Notes: generated from the letters alone by a model not told the origin. Positions 32,605 through 39,289 are shown, counted from the first letter of the stretch. The stretch is 39,289 nt of DNA from Pseudobutyrivibrio sp. UBA1225 (GCA_002309345.1 DBWZ01000003.1:1-39289); one strand, 5' to 3'. Made by a program: numbers and translations.

Positions 32605-33210
32605 ATTAGTTACTATTCACACTTGTTATTTATATTTTAAAAGGCACCAGCCCCAGTCCCTGTGCGATAAATTCAATCACAAAATAATGCTTCTCTAAAA
32701 TGCTACATGTAGCTTTTTTATTATGAGTGTGCTTTCAATTCGTTGCACTTTTTGCAACAGTTTTTTCTACACTGACACACTGTAATTATAGAATGAATCT
32801 TCTAGCATATTCTTGAGATAATTGTGCGAATTGTAATGAACTTAGTAAAATCTTAAAGCAGGTTTTGTAGAATTTAAGTATGTGCTGCCACGGACGGCAG
32901 CACAAGGCTGATGGTGAAATGGACTGAGCTTGAAGCCGGTACTTAAATCTACAAAAACCTGCTTTTGATTTTACTTAGTGAATGAAGTCTGAGCGCAATT
33001 ATTCAAGAATATGCTAGAAGATCAAATAAAACTTAAAGTGTCAGTGTAGAAAAAACAGTTGCTTCAAAGTGCAACACCAATGAAAGTACACTCACCTAAA
33101 GCTACATTGTAGCATCAAGAGAAGCAATTATTTTGCTCAAATTCATTTATCGCACAGGGACTGGGGCTGGTGCCTTTTAATCTAGTTTTAAAATGTGAAT
33201 AGTAACTAAT
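32605..33210. repeat. Giant 606-bp foldback (inverted repeat) between relE and rpmE
   Basis: Left arm 32605-32880 pairs with right arm 32940-33210. Perfect blocks include the outer 17 bp (32605-32621 with 33194-33210), 36 bp (32637-32672 with 33145-33180), an 18-bp block around TCTACACTGACAC and a ~20-bp block around TCTAGCATATTCTTG. The tip is a junction of two hairpins: TGTGCTGCC/GGCAGCACA (32881-32904) and GGCT/AGCC (32906-32937). Each arm also has small self-hairpins (GCTACATGTAGC; GTTGCA/TGCAAC). No ORF of note is inside. It fills the gap from the relE stop to the rpmE promoter. It could be a foldback/MITE-like element or a long structured RNA. Confidence 0.88.
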
Positions 33211-33217
33211 TTTACAC

Positions 33218-33246
33218 TTGATTTTTAGCTTTTGGCGTGTTATAGT
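33218..33246 (+). promoter_or_regulatory. rpmE promoter
   Basis: TTGATT (33218-33223), 17 nt, TATAGT (33241-33246). It begins 8 bp after the outer end of the giant foldback. Transcription would start near 33253. Confidence 0.6.
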
Positions 33247-33260
33247 TATAGAGCTGTTAA

Positions 33261-33326
33261 TCGGGATGAAATGCGAGGGCCTCGCATTTAGACAGTATGA
33301 TTCGTGCTTTTTAGCACGTACCCCGA
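33261..33326 (+). promoter_or_regulatory. Folded rpmE leader, candidate L31 autoregulatory RNA
   Basis: A basal stem TCGGG/CCCGA (33261-33265 with 33322-33326) encloses two hairpins, AAATGCGAG-GGC-CTCGCATTT (33269-33289) and CGTGC/GCACG (33303-33318): a three-way junction about 66 nt long. It sits some 75 nt before rpmE. Leaders that bind L31 and repress rpmE are known in several Firmicutes; a match to those families has not been tested here. Confidence 0.55.
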
Positions 33327-33399
33327 CAATTTGATTATATTAAGTTGTCTTCTTTTACAGTTGGAAATTGTAAACATTATTAAATGAGAGGTGAATTAA

Positions 33400-33606
33400 A
33401 TGAGACAGGGTATCCATCCAGATTATTATCAGGCTACAGTTACTTGCAACTGCGGTAACACATTCACAACAGGTTCTACTAAGGAAAACATTCACGTGGA
33501 AATCTGTTCTAAGTGTCATCCATTCTACACAGGCCAGCAGAAAGCTACACAGGCTCGTGGACGTATTGACAAGTTCAACAAGAAGTATGGTATTGACGCA
33601 AAGTAG
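33400..33606 (+). CDS. rpmE: 50S ribosomal protein L31
   Basis: A 68-residue L31 that bridges the two ribosomal subunits. It starts MRQGIHPDYYQATVTCNCGNTFTTGST and has the second Cys pair in ICSKCHPFYTGQQ, so it is the zinc-binding (C+) form with four cysteines. It ends with the usual basic GRIDKFNKKYG. GAGAGGTG lies upstream. A strong terminator follows 20 nt after the stop, so it is mostly a single-gene unit even though DUF1385, prmC and prfA follow. Confidence 0.96.
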   Translation: MRQGIHPDYYQATVTCNCGNTFTTGSTKENIHVEICSKCHPFYTGQQKATQARGRIDKFNKKYGIDAK

Positions 33607-33625
33607 TCATTTATTTGGACTTTTA

Positions 33626-33678
33626 AGGGTTGAGATTCGTCTCAGCCCTTTTTCCGTGTTATGGTAGGCACCAACACG
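33626..33678 (+). terminator. rpmE terminator plus adjoining palindrome
   Basis: GGGTTGAGA (33627-33635), TTCG loop, TCTCAGCCC (33640-33648), then five T. Right after it CGTGTT (33655-33660) pairs with AACACG (33673-33678), with an inner GGT/ACC, another post-terminator palindrome. Confidence 0.88.
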
Positions 33679-33703
33679 AAGTATTTGCATTGTGAAAATA
33701 ATG

Positions 33704-33732
33704 TTCAAAATAAGATGAACAGAATGTATTAC
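33704..33732 (+). promoter_or_regulatory. Candidate promoter for the DUF1385 operon
   Basis: TTCAAA (33704-33709), 17 nt, TATTAC (33727-33732). It is a modest match. A start point near 33740 would put the 85-nt element C at the very 5' end of the mRNA, as at era. Confidence 0.35.
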
Positions 33733-33744
33733 ATATTTAGGAGA

Positions 33745-33829
33745 ACTAGTAGGAATCAAGCTCTTAAGTTGCCGAAGGAGACGTTCTTAGTCGACGCAGG
33801 CAACTCTAAGGCTTGTTTCCGTAACTAGT
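33745..33829 (+). repeat. 85-nt structured element, copy C, before DUF1385
   Basis: Basal stem ACTAG/CTAGT (33745-33749 with 33825-33829), core TAGGAATCAAGCTC, stem AGTTGCC/GGCAACT, apical loop GAAGGAG...CGACGCA, then GGCTTGTTTCCGTAA. It ends 14 nt before the next ATG, so its 3' strand touches the GGAG ribosome site (33830-33833). Confidence 0.8.
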
Positions 33830-33843
33830 GGAGTATATTTATT

Positions 33844-34773
33844 ATGAAATATTCGGGAATTGGTGGTCAGGCTGTGATGGAAGGCGTTATGATGCGAAAT
33901 GGTCGCAAATACGCTGTGGCGGTTCGCAAGCCAGACAAAGAGATTGCAGTCGAGGTCAAATCAACAAGAGATATTAATGACATATGGCACAAGATTCCAA
34001 TAATCAGAGGCATGGTTTCATTTGTTGATTCGTTGGTTATTGGTCTTAGTACACTTATGTATTCAGCGAGCTTTTTTGAAGATGAAGAACCAGTCGACAA
34101 ATCAAAGCTTTCAGAAGAAGAACTAAAAAAGCTTGAGCGCAAAGAAAAGGCAGAAATGGGAGGCACCCTTGTGCTTTCATTTGCTTTAGCGTTGGCGGTA
34201 TTTTTTGCCGTGCCATATTTTATAGCACTTGGCCTTAACAGGGTTACCGATTCACAGGCGCTTATTGCTTTGGTCGAGGGAATCATCCGCATAGCAATTT
34301 TCATCGGCTATGTGGTTGTGATTTCCAAAATGGAAGATATCAAGCGTACCTTCATGTATCATGGGGCTGAGCATAAGTGCATCAACTGCGTTGAATCAGG
34401 CAAGCCACTTACAGTTGAAAATGTTCGCACTTCAACCAGATTTCACAAGAGATGCGGCACAAGCTTTATCTTCATTGTTTTCATCATATCAGTATTCGTA
34501 TTTATGTTTATATCATTTGACAACACATGGATAAAGCTGCTTGCAAGATTACTTCTGATACCAGTGATCGCAGGTGTTTCCTACGAGTTCATCAGATTGG
34601 CGGGGCGCTATGAAAACAAATTCTTAGATATATTTTCAAAGCCTGGTCTTCTTTTGCAAAAGCTTACTGTTATGGAGCCAGACGACGATATGATAGAAGT
34701 TGGTATAGCTTCAGTGGAAGCTGTTTTTGACTGGAAAAAGTTCCAGCAAGAAAATGAGGAATGTTTTAAATGA
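33844..34773 (+). CDS. DUF1385 family membrane protein (YqhQ-like)
   Basis: A 309-residue protein of unknown function, conserved next to prmC/prfA or efp in Firmicutes. It starts with the family hallmark GIGGQAVMEGVMMRNG (residues 5-20). Four or so membrane spans follow: about 104-130, 138-160, 198-225 and 226-245. A conserved histidine/cysteine segment YHGAEHKCINCVESG (about 172-186) and RCGTSF (about 200-205) lie on the face between spans, suggestive of metal binding or catalysis but untested. Its stop overlaps the prmC start (ATGA). Confidence 0.88.
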   Translation: MKYSGIGGQAVMEGVMMRNGRKYAVAVRKPDKEIAVEVKSTRDINDIWHKIPIIRGMVSFVDSLVIGLSTLMYSASFFEDEEPVDKSKLSEEELKKLERKEKAEMGGTLVLSFALALAVFFAVPYFIALGLNRVTDSQALIALVEGIIRIAIFIGYVVVISKMEDIKRTFMYHGAEHKCINCVESGKPLTVENVRTSTRFHKRCGTSFIFIVFIISVFVFMFISFDNTWIKLLARLLLIPVIAGVSYEFIRLAGRYENKFLDIFSKPGLLLQKLTVMEPDDDMIEVGIASVEAVFDWKKFQQENEECFK

Positions 34774-35600
34774 CACTTAAGCAAGCGTTAGATAAAGGCA
34801 TACTTATTCTTGAAAGTAACAATATTGCCGATGCCCAAATTGATGCATGGCTTTTGCTTTCACACGTCAGCAATGTTACTAGAGCAGATTATTTTATTAA
34901 GCAAAATGACTTGGTAGATGAAGCAATATACGCCAAGTACATCGAGCTTATAGATAGGCGGGCCAATCATGAACCACTGCAGCATATCACTGGTGAGCAG
35001 GATTTCATGGGATTGACCTTCAAGGTAAATGAGCACGTGCTTATCCCCCGGCAGGATACCGAAACGTTGGTTGAAGAGGCATTAAAGGTAATCCCTGATG
35101 ATGGATATATTTTGGATTTGTGTACTGGAAGTGGATGTGTTATTATTTCTCTTGCTGCACTTAGCAATGCTGTAAAGTGCGTCGGTGTAGATATTTCAGA
35201 GATGGCTCTTGAAGTAGCCAAGAAAAACGGCAGCAGATTGGTGGGGGACAGGGTCAGCTTTTTTGAAAGTGACCTTTGGAGCAATATTACGGAAAAGTAT
35301 GATGTCATCACTTCAAATCCACCATACATTAGAACTAGTGACATTGAAGAATTATCAATAGAGGTTAAGGATCACGAACCACGTCTTGCCTTAGATGGCG
35401 CAGCAGATGGATTGTATTTCTATCGACAAATCGTTGGTAGGGCAGCAGATTATCTCAATCTAGGTGGATGGCTTTTGGTGGAAATAGGTTTTGACCAAGG
35501 GGCAGATGTTCAGGCCTTGTTTGAAGAGGCAGGCTTTAAGGAGGTCCAGGTGATTAAGGATTTAGCGGGAAACAATCGAGTTGTGAAGGGACATTTGTAG
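34770..35600 (+). CDS. prmC: Release-factor glutamine N5-methyltransferase
   Basis: SAM-dependent enzyme that methylates the GGQ glutamine of RF1 and RF2. The 276-residue protein has the helical N-terminal domain (about 1-80), QHITGEQDFMGLTFKVNEHVLIPRQDTETLVE, the SAM motif I ILDLCTGSGCVIISLA (about 113-128) and the catalytic NPPY in TSNPPYIRTSD (about 183-193). The gene next to it, prfA, encodes a substrate. Translation is coupled to DUF1385 by an ATGA overlap. A small hairpin, GTAGCT/AGCTAC (35597-35618), covers the stop. Confidence 0.95.
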   Translation: MTLKQALDKGILILESNNIADAQIDAWLLLSHVSNVTRADYFIKQNDLVDEAIYAKYIELIDRRANHEPLQHITGEQDFMGLTFKVNEHVLIPRQDTETLVEEALKVIPDDGYILDLCTGSGCVIISLAALSNAVKCVGVDISEMALEVAKKNGSRLVGDRVSFFESDLWSNITEKYDVITSNPPYIRTSDIEELSIEVKDHEPRLALDGAADGLYFYRQIVGRAADYLNLGGWLLVEIGFDQGADVQALFEEAGFKEVQVIKDLAGNNRVVKGHL

Positions 35601-35691
35601 CTGGTTTTGCAAAGCTACTGGAATATACAGTCCATACTCTTTTGTATAATAGTATTATATTAAAAAGAATAATTCATAACGGAGGTTGTTT

Positions 35692-36765
35692 ATGTTTGAT
35701 AAATTAGAAGATTTAGTTTTAAGATACGAAGAGGTTATGAACCTACTTTCTGAGCCGGATGTGGCAAACGACAATGCGAGATTCAGAGCTCTTATGAAGG
35801 AGCAGTCTGACCTTGCACCAATCGTAGAGGCCTACAAGCAGTATGCCGCTCACAAGCAGAATATCGAAGATTCACTCGCTTTGTTGGAGGATGAATCAGA
35901 CGAGGAAATGAGAGAACTTGCAAAGGAAGAGCTTAATGAATCCAAAGCCGAGGTGGAGCGCCTTGAGCAGGAACTTAAAATCTTACTTCTTCCAAAGGAT
36001 CCTAATGATGACAAGAATGTTATTGTGGAAATTCGTGCAGGTGCAGGTGGAGAAGAAGCAGCTCTTTTTGCAGCAGAAATATATCGTATGTACGTACATT
36101 ATGTTGAGTCTCGTGGATGGAAGGTTGAGCTTCTTGAGGCAGACGAAACTGGCATCGGTGGAATGAAGAACATCGAGTTCATGGTTAAGGGAACAGGTGC
36201 TTATTCAATCCTTAAGTACGAGTCAGGTGTACATCGTGTGCAGCGTGTGCCAGAGACAGAGTCTCAGGGACGTATTCAGACATCTACATGCTCAGTTGCA
36301 GTTATGCCTGAGGCTGAGGAGGTTGATGTTCAGATTGATGAAAAGGATATTCGTATAGACGTTATGCGTGCCTCTGGTAACGGTGGACAGTGTGTCAATA
36401 CAACTGATTCTGCTGTACGTCTTACTCACTATCCAACAGGTATTGTTATTTACAGCCAGACAGAAAAGTCGCAGCTACAGAATAAGGACAAGGCATTCGC
36501 ACTTCTTCGTGCAAAGCTCTACGATTTAGAGATGCAAAAGAAGCAGGATGCAGAGGCTGCAGAGCGTCGCTCTCAGATTGGTACAGGTGATCGTGCGGAG
36601 AAGATTCGTACATACAACTTCCCACAGGGACGTGTTACAGATCACCGTATCAACCTTACACTTTACAAGCTAGATAAGATAATGAATGGAGACATTCAGG
36701 AAATTCTTGATGCATTGATTGCAGCCGACCAAGCCGCAAAACTTGCAAAGATGAACGAAGATTAG
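35692..36765 (+). CDS. prfA: Peptide chain release factor 1
   Basis: RF1 recognises UAA and UAG and triggers peptide release. The 357-residue product has an N-terminal helical domain, the PCRF region, the UAG/UAA-reading loop, here near VPETESQGRIQTSTCSVAVMPE, and the catalytic GGQ in ASGNGGQCVNTTDSAVRL, where the residue after GGQ is Cys where many RF1s have His, a variant I recall from other Clostridia. The C-terminal GDRAEKIRTYNFPQGRVTDHRI is family standard. ATG at 35692 is preferred over TTG at 35686 because GGAGG is 6 nt upstream. A TATAAT (35645-35650) lies upstream without a clear -35. Confidence 0.96.
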   Translation: MFDKLEDLVLRYEEVMNLLSEPDVANDNARFRALMKEQSDLAPIVEAYKQYAAHKQNIEDSLALLEDESDEEMRELAKEELNESKAEVERLEQELKILLLPKDPNDDKNVIVEIRAGAGGEEAALFAAEIYRMYVHYVESRGWKVELLEADETGIGGMKNIEFMVKGTGAYSILKYESGVHRVQRVPETESQGRIQTSTCSVAVMPEAEEVDVQIDEKDIRIDVMRASGNGGQCVNTTDSAVRLTHYPTGIVIYSQTEKSQLQNKDKAFALLRAKLYDLEMQKKQDAEAAERRSQIGTGDRAEKIRTYNFPQGRVTDHRINLTLYKLDKIMNGDIQEILDALIAADQAAKLAKMNED

Positions 36766-36842
36766 TATTAGATGGCACATTTTAAATAAATCTTGTATAT
36801 GTAGGAAACTAGAATTACATTATTGCCAAAATGAAACATATC

Positions 36843-36871
36843 TTGCCAAAGAGTTGTTATTTACGTTATAT
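36843..36871 (+). promoter_or_regulatory. Promoter of short leader module, copy 1
   Basis: TTGCCA (36843-36848), 17 nt, TTATAT (36866-36871). Transcription from here would run into the terminator hairpin at 36894 within about 16 nt, then the peptidase gene. A matching promoter-terminator pair recurs at 39136-39220. Confidence 0.55.
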
Positions 36872-36893
36872 TGTGTAACCATAAAATGGCAGG

Positions 36894-36937
36894 GAGCAGT
36901 GAGTCCATGAAATTTGGTATTCACTGCTCTTTTTTTG
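36894..36937 (+). terminator. Terminator / attenuator hairpin, copy 1
   Basis: GAGCAGTGA (36894-36902) pairs with TCACTGCTC (36921-36929), followed by eight T. It can end the prfA transcript. It also lies between a promoter (36843-36871) and the peptidase start (36997), so it may act as an attenuator. Sequence before and in the stem (TGTGTAA, GGGAGCAGT) matches the module at 39150-39220. Confidence 0.85.
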
Positions 36938-36996
36938 TTTATAGAGTAGGCCGCTAAATAAAGTTGGATAACCAAAGTATAGGAGGAATAATATAT

Positions 36997-39075
36997 ATGA
37001 AAAGAAAACAATTTTTTGCGTGTCTACTTGCGATGATGGTTTCAGTAGGAACGATTTCTACAACAACCATTACTTCGTTCGCTCAAGAAGGAGGTGCGCT
37101 ACCTCAGGTCGAGCAAGGGCAAATGCAAACAGCAATAACTAATATTACCATTGGAGGCTTAGAAGAGCCAGTTCCAGGGCAATTGCTAGATTTTAGTGCT
37201 GTAGTTACAGCTGACAAAGTAGATAATCCTAGTGAAAAGGTTTCATGGAAGATTTTAGTAATGTGGGTAGATGAAGATGGTAAAACTTTCACCATATGCC
37301 CATCTGACAGAAAGGTTTACCCAGTATTCTCATTCTTTGTTCCAAAGGAATATGTATATAAGCAAGCAGCTTTAACTCTTCCTGAGGCTGCAACAAAGAT
37401 ATTTGGCGGCAAGGAGGTTGTTACAATAGTTGATCCGTCAACAAGCTTGTCATTCATTACTTGCGTTGATGGCCCTGGAAAAAACTATACTCCTAAAGAG
37501 AAAGTTAGTACGGTTTATGCTGACGAATTTCAAAAGAATGGTGAAATCGAAAAAGCAAAAAGAAAGCAACTTTCGGGTGAGTTAGCATCGACTATTGCAG
37601 AGACACCATCGACTAGTGAGGCATCGACTATTGTAGGAACACCATCGGTTGATGAATCGCAAATTACGACAGGCCAAACACCTTCAGACGCAACTGCTTC
37701 TAGCGAAACAGTTGCAGCGGCGGAAGATTCTTCGTCTGCGGAAGATTCTTCGTCTGCAGAAGATTTGGCAAGAATGCATTGCCAAAAAAAAGCAATCGAC
37801 GATATAGGAATAGAGAAGCTAGGACCTTTGGTTGAATTGATTCGCTATACTATACAGCCTCAGGCGGTGAATACTCTAATTAATGAATTTCCTTGTTTTA
37901 ACGAAGCCCTAGAAAATGATGGATTAAGTAGTAATATTGGTTTTTATGTTTATTTGGATAAAGATAATGTTAGTAGTGGTGCAGGCGTAACTAGTTCCTA
38001 TCCAGATTTTGTTAGTATTAAGTATAATCTTAAGGTAAATGTAGCTGAGTATGTCTATGTCTATGAAAAAGATAATAATGAATACATTTACAATCCTGAC
38101 AATGTGGATGAGTATTTTGAATATAATAGTGAAACAGATACATGGGAATTAAAAAGGGATAAACGGGATGAACTAGAGTGTGATATACTCCATGAAATGA
38201 TGCATGCCCTTATGTTTGATTATACTGCAAGAGGAATGAATGGTTGTATAAAAAATAGTGAGGGAATTCTTGTTAAAGACAAAGATGTAGAATTTACGAA
38301 TTGGTTTTGCGAAGGAATAGCGGTAGCTGTACAAAACCCGTATCAATATCGAAATAATGATTTTAGAACTGAGTTATATGGATTTTCGGATGGTGTATAT
38401 AATTCAGATTCATTGGTAGATAGTTTTGCGAATAATGAGAAACTAACCCTTAGCTATGGCGAGAAAAACGAAGATGATAATGTGTATAGTAGATATGATA
38501 CGGGATATTTGGCATGTATGTACTTGGGGTATCTGGCAGCAACCAATGAGTATTATAGGGATAATTATGGTATTCAAGAAGATGCATGGATAGATAATGA
38601 GGATGGTACGCGTACAATCAATACCGAGGCTATTAAACTTGGATTGAACGGAATTCTTAATGAAATTCATGGTTATGAAGATGAAAATGGAGAATGGACG
38701 AAATATTCATTAGATCAAATTATATGTGATTTAGTTGAAGATGATGCAATTAAAACAACAGACGATTATCAAGCGAACTTTATTTTAAGTTTAGATGGTT
38801 CGGCAGATTTTTGCGCAGAATTGCTACAGTCTTATGAAGATCAGTCCGATCCTGAAAATGATAATTATGTAAGTGGTTCATTGATACAGACAGATGACTT
38901 GTATGCAGGCTCACCATTAGTTGATGAACAAACAGATGCAATGGCATTTGCTATCATTGACAGCGATAATCCGGGAACAGAGCAATATGCAGAGTCGGAT
39001 GCGGAGAATACATTTTTAGATGGCGGAAAGACTCTGCCATCTGACGAGGTGAATGTCGAAGGCGATGGAGAATAG
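36997..39075 (+). CDS. Secreted HExxH zinc metallopeptidase (gluzincin-like)
   Basis: A 692-residue extracellular protein I cannot name more closely. The N-terminus is a signal peptide (MKRKQFFACLLAMMVSVGTI..., cleavage likely after SFA near residue 30). Residues about 35-185 form a strand-rich domain. A Ser/Thr/Ala/Glu-rich linker follows (about 190-260), with an 18-bp tandem repeat in the DNA (37723-37758, EDSSSA twice). The catalytic domain carries the zinc motif H399-E-M-M-H403 and a probable third ligand, E439 in NWFCEGIAVAV, as in gluzincins. The tail is very acidic with no anchor or sorting motif. ATG 36997 is set by AGGAGG. Codon use is more AT-rich than in the housekeeping genes. Confidence 0.82.
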   Translation: MKRKQFFACLLAMMVSVGTISTTTITSFAQEGGALPQVEQGQMQTAITNITIGGLEEPVPGQLLDFSAVVTADKVDNPSEKVSWKILVMWVDEDGKTFTICPSDRKVYPVFSFFVPKEYVYKQAALTLPEAATKIFGGKEVVTIVDPSTSLSFITCVDGPGKNYTPKEKVSTVYADEFQKNGEIEKAKRKQLSGELASTIAETPSTSEASTIVGTPSVDESQITTGQTPSDATASSETVAAAEDSSSAEDSSSAEDLARMHCQKKAIDDIGIEKLGPLVELIRYTIQPQAVNTLINEFPCFNEALENDGLSSNIGFYVYLDKDNVSSGAGVTSSYPDFVSIKYNLKVNVAEYVYVYEKDNNEYIYNPDNVDEYFEYNSETDTWELKRDKRDELECDILHEMMHALMFDYTARGMNGCIKNSEGILVKDKDVEFTNWFCEGIAVAVQNPYQYRNNDFRTELYGFSDGVYNSDSLVDSFANNEKLTLSYGEKNEDDNVYSRYDTGYLACMYLGYLAATNEYYRDNYGIQEDAWIDNEDGTRTINTEAIKLGLNGILNEIHGYEDENGEWTKYSLDQIICDLVEDDAIKTTDDYQANFILSLDGSADFCAELLQSYEDQSDPENDNYVSGSLIQTDDLYAGSPLVDEQTDAMAFAIIDSDNPGTEQYAESDAENTFLDGGKTLPSDEVNVEGDGE

Positions 39076-39135
39076 TTTGAAATTTCATAAATTAAATGCA
39101 AAGTGATTTAATAGGTCATTAGCTTTTGAAAATTA

Positions 39136-39164
39136 TTGCAATCGATAATTCTATTGTGTAATAT
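39136..39164 (+). promoter_or_regulatory. Promoter of short leader module, copy 2
   Basis: TTGCAA (39136-39141), 17 nt, TAATAT (39159-39164). It fires directly toward the hairpin terminator at 39176-39220, so the product would be an RNA of about 50 nt unless read through into the region beyond the window. Confidence 0.55.
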
Positions 39165-39175
39165 ATCCTGCGAGG

Positions 39176-39220
39176 GGAGCAGTAGGTACCAACATACATG
39201 GTGCTTACTGTTCCTTTTTT
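39176..39220 (+). terminator. Terminator / attenuator hairpin, copy 2
   Basis: A 16-bp stem (39176-39191 with 39199-39214; all positions paired, counting G-U) begins GGAGCAGTAGG and is followed by six T. It can end the peptidase transcript. Its lower stem matches the hairpin at 36894-36929, while the upper stem and loop differ. Confidence 0.85.
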
Positions 39221-39229
39221 GTGCAGGAA

Positions 39230-39262
39230 TTAAAATGCAGCTTTTCCTCTGCTGCATTTTAA
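39230..39262. repeat. Palindrome after the last terminator
   Basis: TTAAAATGCAGC (39230-39241) and GCTGCATTTTAA (39251-39262) are perfect 12-bp arms around a 9-nt loop. No T-run follows. It is another case of a palindrome placed just after a terminator. Nothing is readable after it to the window end. Confidence 0.75.
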
Positions 39263-39289
39263 ACGTAAACGGTAAATCATGAGTACCTC

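Noticed and set aside
32605..33210. Insertion sequence
   Set aside because: No transposase or any long ORF lies within the arms, and no clear target duplication was found.
9536..33829. The ~85-nt elements as tRNA-like genes
   Set aside because: The length fits, but there is no D/T-loop consensus (GGTTCRA), anticodon arm or CCA-type acceptor, and the structure is a long two-stem hairpin.
36401..36440. Cys after GGQ in RF1 as a defect
   Set aside because: GGQ and its surroundings are intact, and the Cys variant is one I recall from other Clostridia.

Overview
The window reads as chromosomal DNA of a low-GC, flagellated, anaerobic Gram-positive bacterium, most probably a Lachnospiraceae member of the Butyrivibrio/Pseudobutyrivibrio type. 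This rests on AGGAGG-type ribosome sites, gene orders such as era-recO-glyQS and rpmE-DUF1385-prmC-prfA, single-chain GlyQS, a BirA/BioY/BioB biotin locus, and short GC-rich palindromes between genes. The genus is inference. No rRNA, tRNA, CRISPR array, prophage or transposase was seen.

Layout. 1-45 is the 3' tail of a flagellin gene with a structured 3' UTR. 0.2-3.4 kb carries apt, trmO and a cytidylate-kinase-like gene in a repeat-rich setting: two inverted copies of a ~200-bp repeat, an 11-bp phased A-tract array and a multi-hairpin element. 3.5-6.3 kb is a biotin locus: bioY and bioB diverge from a BirA operator, and birA follows convergently. 6.7-15.0 kb is a collinear amino-acid run: leuB, ilvD, ilvB (branched-chain), then serC, serA and a DUF1015 gene (serine). 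15.4-20.2 kb holds a broken Rpn-family nuclease gene, an MscS channel and an M16C peptidase. 20.4-28.5 kb is a housekeeping run: era, recO, an unknown membrane protein, glyQS, a coiled-coil tail-anchored protein, a Mn-dependent pyrophosphatase with CBS/DRTGG domains and a membrane EAL protein. 28.6-32.6 kb has rho, malic enzyme, DUF4364 and a RelB/RelE toxin-antitoxin pair. 33.2-36.8 kb is rpmE with a folded leader, DUF1385, prmC and prfA. The window closes with a secreted HExxH metallopeptidase.

Much of the unexplained signal lies between genes. (1) A dispersed ~85-nt structured element occurs four times (9536-9620 minus, 9631-9713, 20308-20394, 33745-33829). It has a fixed core and variable stems that stay paired. 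Three copies end 14-26 nt before a start codon (ilvB, era, DUF1385). (2) A 606-bp foldback (32605-33210) fills the space between the relE stop and the rpmE promoter. (3) A three-hairpin family occurs three times around the biotin locus, with stems kept despite sequence change. (4) The ~200-bp inverted repeat pair encloses apt-trmO. (5) A promoter followed at once by a terminator hairpin occurs twice, on either side of the secreted peptidase gene. These could be RNA regulators, MITE-like elements or both, and the sequence alone does not decide.
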